From assembly GCA_017448455.1 (NCBI GenBank), contig JAFSLL010000044.1:1-45431 (forward strand): a stretch of 45,431 bases of DNA, written 5' to 3'. This DNA comes from Oscillospiraceae bacterium. GTDB taxonomy: Bacteria; Bacillota; Clostridia; Oscillospirales; Oscillospiraceae. The translations under genes were made by a program, and so were the position numbers. This document shows, piece after piece, positions 41,511 through 45,431 of the stretch (its first letter is position 1; each line of letters starts with the position of its first letter). Below the pieces are notes generated by a model. It saw only the letters and a list, made by a program, of their open reading frames with translations, had not been told where the DNA came from and did no database searches.

Positions 41511-43151
41511 TTGTATCAGGCCCTGTACCGCAAATGGCGGCCGCAGACCTTTGACGAGGTCATCGGTCAGCAGCATATTACCGAAACGCTGAAGAACCAG
41601 GTGAAGACCGGGCGCCTGTCGCACGCCTACCTCTTCATCGGCACCCGCGGCACCGGCAAGACCACCTGCGCGCGCATCCTGGCCCGTGCGGTCAACTGCG
41701 AACACCCGGTCGACGGCAACCCCTGCGGGACCTGCCCGGCCTGCCGCGGCATCCTCGAAGGCTCGGTGATGGACGTGGTCGAGCTGGACGCGGCCTCCAA
41801 CAACGGCGTGGACAATGTCCGCGCGCTGCGCGAGGAGGCGGTTTTCTCGCCCTCTGCGGTCAGAAAGCGCGTGTACATCGTGGACGAGGTGCACATGCTC
41901 TCGGCCTCCGCCTTCAACGCCCTGCTGAAGATCCTGGAGGAGCCGCCGGAGCATCTGATGTTCATCCTCGCAACGACCGAGCTCAACAAGGTCCCGGCGA
42001 CCATCCTGTCCCGCTGCCAGCGGCACAGCTTCAAGCGGATCGACGTGCCGGAGATCGCCGAATACCTGGAGTATATCGCATCCAAAGAAAACTTCACGCT
42101 GACCCATGAGGCGGCGGAGCTGATCGCCCGCCTGGCCGAGGGCGGCGTGCGCGACGCGCTGAGTCTGCTGGATCAGTGCTCATCCACGGAGAAGATCGAC
42201 GTCGACGCGGTCTATGCCGCGATGGGACTGGCCGGCAAGCGGCGCATCGCCGAGCTGCAGGAGAAGATCCTGGCCCACGATACCGCGTCTGCCCTGCAGC
42301 TTTTCAGCGAAATGTGGATGGACGGGAAGGACCCGGGCACGATCCTGTCGGAGCTGGCCCAGCTGCTGCGGGACGTGCTGATGCTGCAGGTCGCGCCGCG
42401 GGGCAGCCGCAATCTGCTCTCCTCCGGCTTCGAGACCGACGCGCTGCGCTCCTTCGGCGACCGGATGACCCGCGAGGAGCTGCTCTGCGCCCTGGAAAAG
42501 CTGCAGGAGACCCAAGGCGCGATGCGGACGGTCAGCAACCCCCGCATGAACGCCGAACTCTGCCTGGTCTCGCTCTGTGACAACAGCCTGGGCGACAGCA
42601 CGGCGGAGCTGCGCGCCCGCCTTTCTCGCCTGGAAAAGGCACTGGAAAACGGTGTGCCCGCCGCCGCTCCGGCGGAAAAGCCCGCACAGCCTGCGGAAAA
42701 GCCCGCCCCGGCAGACCCGCCCGCGCGGGAAGCGCCGCGGGAAGAGCCGCGCCCGGTCCCGGCGGACCCCGTGCCTGCGCCTCCGCAGGAGAAGGCGGCG
42801 CCCGCGCCGGCTGTCGAGCCGTCGGAAGTGAGCGCAGGGACTGATGACGTGTGGACGGCGGTGCGTAAGCGCCTGGCTCCGCGTCTGTCGATGGAGATGC
42901 GCACGATCATCAACAACCCCGACATGGTGCTGGGCACGATGCGCGGCGACGAGCTGCGGATCGACGCCGCCCCCGGCTACGCGTACATGCGCTTTAACCG
43001 GCCGGAGCTGCTGCAGGTCATCGCCGAGACGGCCGGCGCGATCCGGGGCCGCCCCACCCGCACCCAACTAGCGGAGAACAAGCCGCGGCAGGGGAGCGGG
43101 CGCAGCCTGGACGAGCTGCGGGACTTCCGGGAAGTACACTTTGTGGATTAA
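41511..43151 (+). CDS. dnaX: DNA polymerase III gamma/tau subunit
   Basis: 546 residues; clamp-loader ATPase of the replicase. The TTG at 41511 gives the family N-terminus MYQALYRKWRPQTFDEVIGQ with AGGTGAG upstream; a GTG three codons earlier is possible. Walker A GTRGTGKT (44-51), zinc-binding Cys63, Cys72, Cys75 and Cys78, Walker B-type YIVDEVHMLS, and the sensor/SRC motif LSRCQRH. After the collar domain comes a Pro/Ala/Glu-rich linker (about 380-445) and a tau-type C-terminus. It is strikingly GC-rich compared with genes to the left. The gene order ffs-dnaX-ybaB is typical of Firmicutes. Confidence 0.97.
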   Translation: MYQALYRKWRPQTFDEVIGQQHITETLKNQVKTGRLSHAYLFIGTRGTGKTTCARILARAVNCEHPVDGNPCGTCPACRGILEGSVMDVVELDAASNNGVDNVRALREEAVFSPSAVRKRVYIVDEVHMLSASAFNALLKILEEPPEHLMFILATTELNKVPATILSRCQRHSFKRIDVPEIAEYLEYIASKENFTLTHEAAELIARLAEGGVRDALSLLDQCSSTEKIDVDAVYAAMGLAGKRRIAELQEKILAHDTASALQLFSEMWMDGKDPGTILSELAQLLRDVLMLQVAPRGSRNLLSSGFETDALRSFGDRMTREELLCALEKLQETQGAMRTVSNPRMNAELCLVSLCDNSLGDSTAELRARLSRLEKALENGVPAAAPAEKPAQPAEKPAPADPPAREAPREEPRPVPADPVPAPPQEKAAPAPAVEPSEVSAGTDDVWTAVRKRLAPRLSMEMRTIINNPDMVLGTMRGDELRIDAAPGYAYMRFNRPELLQVIAETAGAIRGRPTRTQLAENKPRQGSGRSLDELRDFREVHFVD

Positions 43152-43181
43152 ACCGATAACGATGATTGGGAGGAAATAACC

Positions 43182-43526
43182 ATGGCAAAAGGCGGATTTC
43201 GCGGCGGTATGCCCGGCAATCAGATGAATATGATGCGCCAGGCGCAGAAAATGCAGCAGGATTTCATGAAAATGCAGCAGGAACTGGAGAGCCGCAGCTT
43301 CGAATTCACGGCGGGCGGCGGCGCGGTCAAGGCCGTGGTGTCCGGTACGCGCAGCTTTGAGAGCATCACCATCGATCCCGAGGTCGTCGATCCCGAGGAC
43401 GTGGAAATGCTGCAGGATCTGATCCTGGCGGCGGTCAACGGCGCCCTGAAGGCGGCGGACGACGAGACCGGCAAGGCGATGAACAAGCTGCAGGGCGGCC
43501 TGGGCGGCTTTCCCGGACTGTTCTGA
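43182..43526 (+). CDS. YbaB/EbfC family nucleoid-associated protein
   Basis: A 114-residue DNA-binding protein. It has an N-terminal Met/Gln-rich helix (NMMRQAQKMQQDFMKMQQEL, 16-35), then the family beta segment FTAGGGAVKAVVSGTRSF and ITIDPEVVDPEDVEMLQDLI, and a C-terminal helix of the dimer. It is 30 bases after dnaX with a GGGAGG site and is a standard neighbour of dnaX and recR; recR is not next here, because the operon ends at a terminator. Confidence 0.95.
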   Translation: MAKGGFRGGMPGNQMNMMRQAQKMQQDFMKMQQELESRSFEFTAGGGAVKAVVSGTRSFESITIDPEVVDPEDVEMLQDLILAAVNGALKAADDETGKAMNKLQGGLGGFPGLF

Positions 43527-43539
43527 TCGGCGCGATAAT

Positions 43540-43573
43540 GAAAACGGAGGCTGAAACTTCAGCCTCCGTTTTC
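43540..43573. terminator. Bidirectional intrinsic terminator
   Basis: GAAAACGGAGGCTGAA and TTCAGCCTCCGTTTTC form a stem of about 14-16 bp with a very short loop; A and T tracts are on both sides. The C-terminal codons and stop of the PAP2 gene lie inside it. Confidence 0.9.
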
Positions 43574-44263
43574 GTTTTCTCTGTTGATGCCCGCAAGCTT
43601 TTGCAGCCAGGCCATGACCCTTTCGATCAGCCGGTGATAGATCCGGCGCAGCCTGTCGGAGCGGGCGGCCTGCCAGCAGAGCTCTGCCAGCAAAATGCCG
43701 GAGGGCACGTCCACGATCACATGCTGCTTGGTCGTCAGCGTCGAGCAGCAGATGGCGGCGGCGATCAGCAGCGCCAGCGGACTGAGCCAGCGGGGGAGAT
43801 CCTTTCTGCCCCGCACGCCGATCCAGCACAGCCAGGCCACGGAGCAGTGCAGCGAGGGGAAGAGGTTTTCCGGCGTGTCAACGCCGTAGACGATCCCCAT
43901 GATCCAGTTCCAGAGACCGCCCCCGGTCAACTCCGGACGGACGTTGGTGGTCGGGAGGAGGATGAAGATCAGAAAGCTGATCAGAGCGTTCAGATGAAAG
44001 GCGCAGAACAGACGCTCACGCTCATAGACCGGTCCGGTGCTGATGACCACCAGCATCACATACCAGAAGACAAAGGTGCCCACATAGATGCTGACGGTCC
44101 AGGGCAGGAAGGGGATCAGCGCATCCCAGCGCAGGCTCATGTCAAGATGCGGCCGCCAGAAGCACAGCAGCTTAGCAAAGGTGAAAAGGCCGGTGCTGAA
44201 AATCAGCGCCTCAACGGGCGCAGCGACGGAAAAGGGATATTTGTCGATCAGTTTTTTTATCAT
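43559..44263 (-). CDS. PAP2 family phosphatase, membrane protein
   Basis: A 234-residue protein with about six membrane helices. The phosphatase motifs are in the second half: NLFPSLHCSVAWLCW (Ser-x-His, about 151-165) and TLTTKQHVIVDVPSG (about 195-209) with the catalytic His-x4-Asp. Relatives dephosphorylate lipid phosphates such as phosphatidic acid or undecaprenyl diphosphate, or act as inositol phosphoceramide synthase-like enzymes. The ribosome site is weak (GAAG/GAG before the ATG). Its C-terminus lies in the terminator shared with ybaB. Confidence 0.88.
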   Translation of the reverse strand: MIKKLIDKYPFSVAAPVEALIFSTGLFTFAKLLCFWRPHLDMSLRWDALIPFLPWTVSIYVGTFVFWYVMLVVISTGPVYERERLFCAFHLNALISFLIFILLPTTNVRPELTGGGLWNWIMGIVYGVDTPENLFPSLHCSVAWLCWIGVRGRKDLPRWLSPLALLIAAAICCSTLTTKQHVIVDVPSGILLAELCWQAARSDRLRRIYHRLIERVMAWLQKLAGINRENENGG

Positions 44264-44286
44264 CTCAGATTACTTCTTGACGCAAA

Positions 44287-44320
44287 GGCAGATCCGGACG
44301 AGAGCCGGATCTGCCGTTTT
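44287..44320. terminator. Intrinsic terminator-like hairpin
   Basis: GGCAGATCCGG pairs with CCGGATCTGCC over 11 bp with a 7-base loop. It is followed by TTTT on the plus strand and by TTTGCG on the minus strand. It lies between degV and the PAP2 gene, so it probably ends degV transcription, weakly. Confidence 0.6.
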
Positions 44321-44344
44321 ATTGCAAAGTCTGTCGGGCGGCGC

Positions 44345-45229
44345 TTACTCGGGGCGGCGGCCGTCGCAAAGGTAGAAGACGGTCAGCAGACCGGGGCCGC
44401 AGTGGGCGCCGATGACGACGCCGAGCGAGGTGATGGTGATGCGGCCGACCTGGGGATAGGCTTTTTTGATCTCATCGCGGACCCACTCCGCGTCAGCGCG
44501 GCAGTCTGCCTGCAGGATGTGGAATTCCGTTCCGGTCGGGTCGATGCGGCTCAGATCGTTGAGCACGCCGCTGAGGATGGTGCTGAGCGCCGCCTTGCGG
44601 CCGCGCACCTTTTTCGCCACGTCCAGGGTTCCGCCGTCCGGCACATAGAGCACGGGCTTGATGTTCAGCATGGATCCGACCAGTGCGGAGGCGTTGGAGA
44701 CGCGGCCGCCGGCCTTGAGGTAGTTCAGGTCGTCTACGGTGAAGCGGTGGGCGATCTTCAGCTTGTTTTCCTCGCCCCAGGCGACGACCTCATCGAAGCT
44801 CGCGCCGCTTTCCTTCAGCCGCACGGCGCGCTCGACCAGCAGGCCGAGGCCGCCGGAAATGCAGAGCGTATCCATGACGTACAGCCGCTGCTCGGGGTAC
44901 TCGGGGCGGATCATCTCGGCTGCCTTGTTGGCGTTGGCAAAGGAGACGGACATCTTCTTGCTCATGTCCAGGAAGAGCACGTCCTTGCCGGTATCCAGCA
45001 GCTCCTTGAAGAAATCGTAATAGATGAACTCATTGATCATCGAGGTCTTGAGCCGGTCGCCCTTGCGCATGCCTTCATAGATGGCCTGGCGGCTCTCTTC
45101 ACGGCAGTCGTCCTCGCAGAGGCGGTCGCCGACGGTGAAGGTATAGGGGATGAAGGGGATCTGATGCTCGTCCAGATAGGTCCTCGGGAGATCGGAGGTC
45201 GAAGAGGTGGCAATGATGTAGTCGCGCAT
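44345..45229 (-). CDS. DegV family fatty-acid-binding protein
   Basis: A 294-residue two-domain protein. It begins MRDYIIATSSTSDLP, with the DegV signature KTSMINEFIYYDFF near 61 and MDTLCISGGLGLLVERAV near 118. TVDDLNYLKAGGRVS near 164 and the C-terminal LGVVIGAHCGPGLL near 268 complete the family pattern. Family members (including FakB) bind a fatty acid and pass it to a fatty-acid kinase for phospholipid synthesis; which lipid is bound here cannot be told. The ATG at 45229 has a GAGGAAA site. It is probably a single-gene unit. Confidence 0.93.
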   Translation of the reverse strand: MRDYIIATSSTSDLPRTYLDEHQIPFIPYTFTVGDRLCEDDCREESRQAIYEGMRKGDRLKTSMINEFIYYDFFKELLDTGKDVLFLDMSKKMSVSFANANKAAEMIRPEYPEQRLYVMDTLCISGGLGLLVERAVRLKESGASFDEVVAWGEENKLKIAHRFTVDDLNYLKAGGRVSNASALVGSMLNIKPVLYVPDGGTLDVAKKVRGRKAALSTILSGVLNDLSRIDPTGTEFHILQADCRADAEWVRDEIKKAYPQVGRITITSLGVVIGAHCGPGLLTVFYLCDGRRPE

Positions 45230-45242
45230 GTGTTTATTTCCT

Positions 45243-45256
45243 CATTTCATGAAATG
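45243..45256. promoter_or_regulatory. 14-bp palindrome upstream of degV
   Basis: CATTTCATGAAATG is a perfect palindrome just upstream of the degV ribosome site. It could be an operator, for example of a lipid-responsive repressor, or chance. Confidence 0.3.
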
Positions 45257-45287
45257 TGAATACAAGAGTGGGAAAAGGACGGTCGGC

Positions 45288-45431
45288 TCAGCCGCCGAAT
45301 CCGGACCCGGGGCCGCCGGGCTCCGCGCCGCCCTCGGGCGGGAAGGAGGGGAGGCTGTGGTCCTCAAAATCGGGAACGGGGAAGCTGCTGCGATACACGG
45401 TGGATTCGAAATACTCCCTGGCGTTGTCCGC
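45288..45431 (-). CDS. C-terminal tail of an unidentified protein, partial
   Basis: The minus-strand frame enters from the right edge and ends at the TGA at 45288-45290. The 47 visible residues include REYFESTVYRSSFPVPDFED followed by a Pro/Gly/Glu-rich end (PSFPPEGGAEPGGPGSGFGG). The composition suggests a flexible tail, perhaps of a membrane or surface protein; nothing more can be said. Confidence 0.6.
   Translation of the reverse strand, partial: ADNAREYFESTVYRSSFPVPDFEDHSLPSFPPEGGAEPGGPGSGFGG

Noticed and set aside
43538-45259. 573-codon open frame on the plus strand
   Set aside because: Runs antisense through the PAP2 and degV genes, passes two terminators and encodes no recognisable domain.
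1-45431. CRISPR array, rRNA genes or prophage structural genes
   Set aside because: No regularly spaced direct repeats, rRNA sequence or phage structural proteins were seen in the window.

Overview
The window looks like chromosomal DNA of an anaerobic, low-to-moderate-GC Firmicute of the class Clostridia, probably a gut Oscillospirales/Ruminococcaceae-type bacterium. This is an inference from the gene families: PyrBI-type aspartate transcarbamylase, PyrK/PyrDB, a split PurH plus archaeal-type PurO, domain-permuted GH3 enzymes, QueT with a preQ1 element, a DCR/BaiCD-type flavoenzyme, and a long Gram-positive SRP RNA beside dnaX. No taxonomic search was possible.

Positions 1-13,980 (minus strand) hold one unbroken pyrimidine-purine superoperon read right to left: leader ORF - pyrK - pyrD - pyrF - pyrE - pyrB - pyrI - purE - purF - purM - purN - purO - purH - purD - purL, with purL running off the left edge. 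Genes overlap or lie within about 20 bases of each other, including at the pyrI/purE junction. One consensus promoter (13,948-13,977) precedes a leader of about 290 nt. The leader carries a PyrR-box-like hairpin, a 61-codon ORF whose stop overlaps the pyrK start, and an intrinsic terminator buried in that ORF. PurF lacks the N-terminal cysteine and most other glutaminase residues but keeps its PRPP site and the four iron-sulfur cysteines. carAB, pyrC, purC, purB and pyrR are not in the window.

14,032-25,417 (minus strand) is a polysaccharide-degradation block: a GH3 enzyme, a four-helix membrane protein, two membrane-anchored esterase-type hydrolases and a second GH3 form one operon, preceded by a separate GH2 beta-galactosidase-like gene. 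Both GH3 proteins have the reversed domain order (sandwich and FnIII before the TIM barrel) and membrane segments at both ends.

25,628-31,780 contains queT behind a preQ1-I-type riboswitch, a TudS/DUF523 gene, and a plus-strand group: a leucine-rich-repeat lipoprotein, a cytoplasmic gamma-glutamyltransferase-like protein and a MATE transporter, closed by a strong bidirectional terminator.

31,547-37,738 is a regulated redox cluster: an old-yellow-enzyme/2,4-dienoyl-CoA-reductase-type flavoprotein, two paralogous SDR dehydrogenases and a small membrane protein (minus strand). A PucR-type regulator and a small ABM-fold monooxygenase-like protein are divergent from it. A perfect-hexamer promoter with an overlapping inverted repeat sits between the two arms. 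The substrate is unknown; a steroid, bile acid, terpenoid or phenolic is plausible.

37,868-40,974 is mobile-element debris: an IS21 IstA fragment truncated at both ends, a hairpin-rich stretch without a convincing gene, a small recombinase-associated ORF without a clear start, and an intact large serine recombinase that stops just before the terminator of tRNA-Ala(CGC).

41,009-45,431 is conserved housekeeping DNA: tRNA-Ala, SRP RNA (ffs), dnaX, ybaB/ebfC, a PAP2 phosphatase, a DegV protein and the tail of an unidentified gene. Its GC content is visibly higher than that of the rest of the window.
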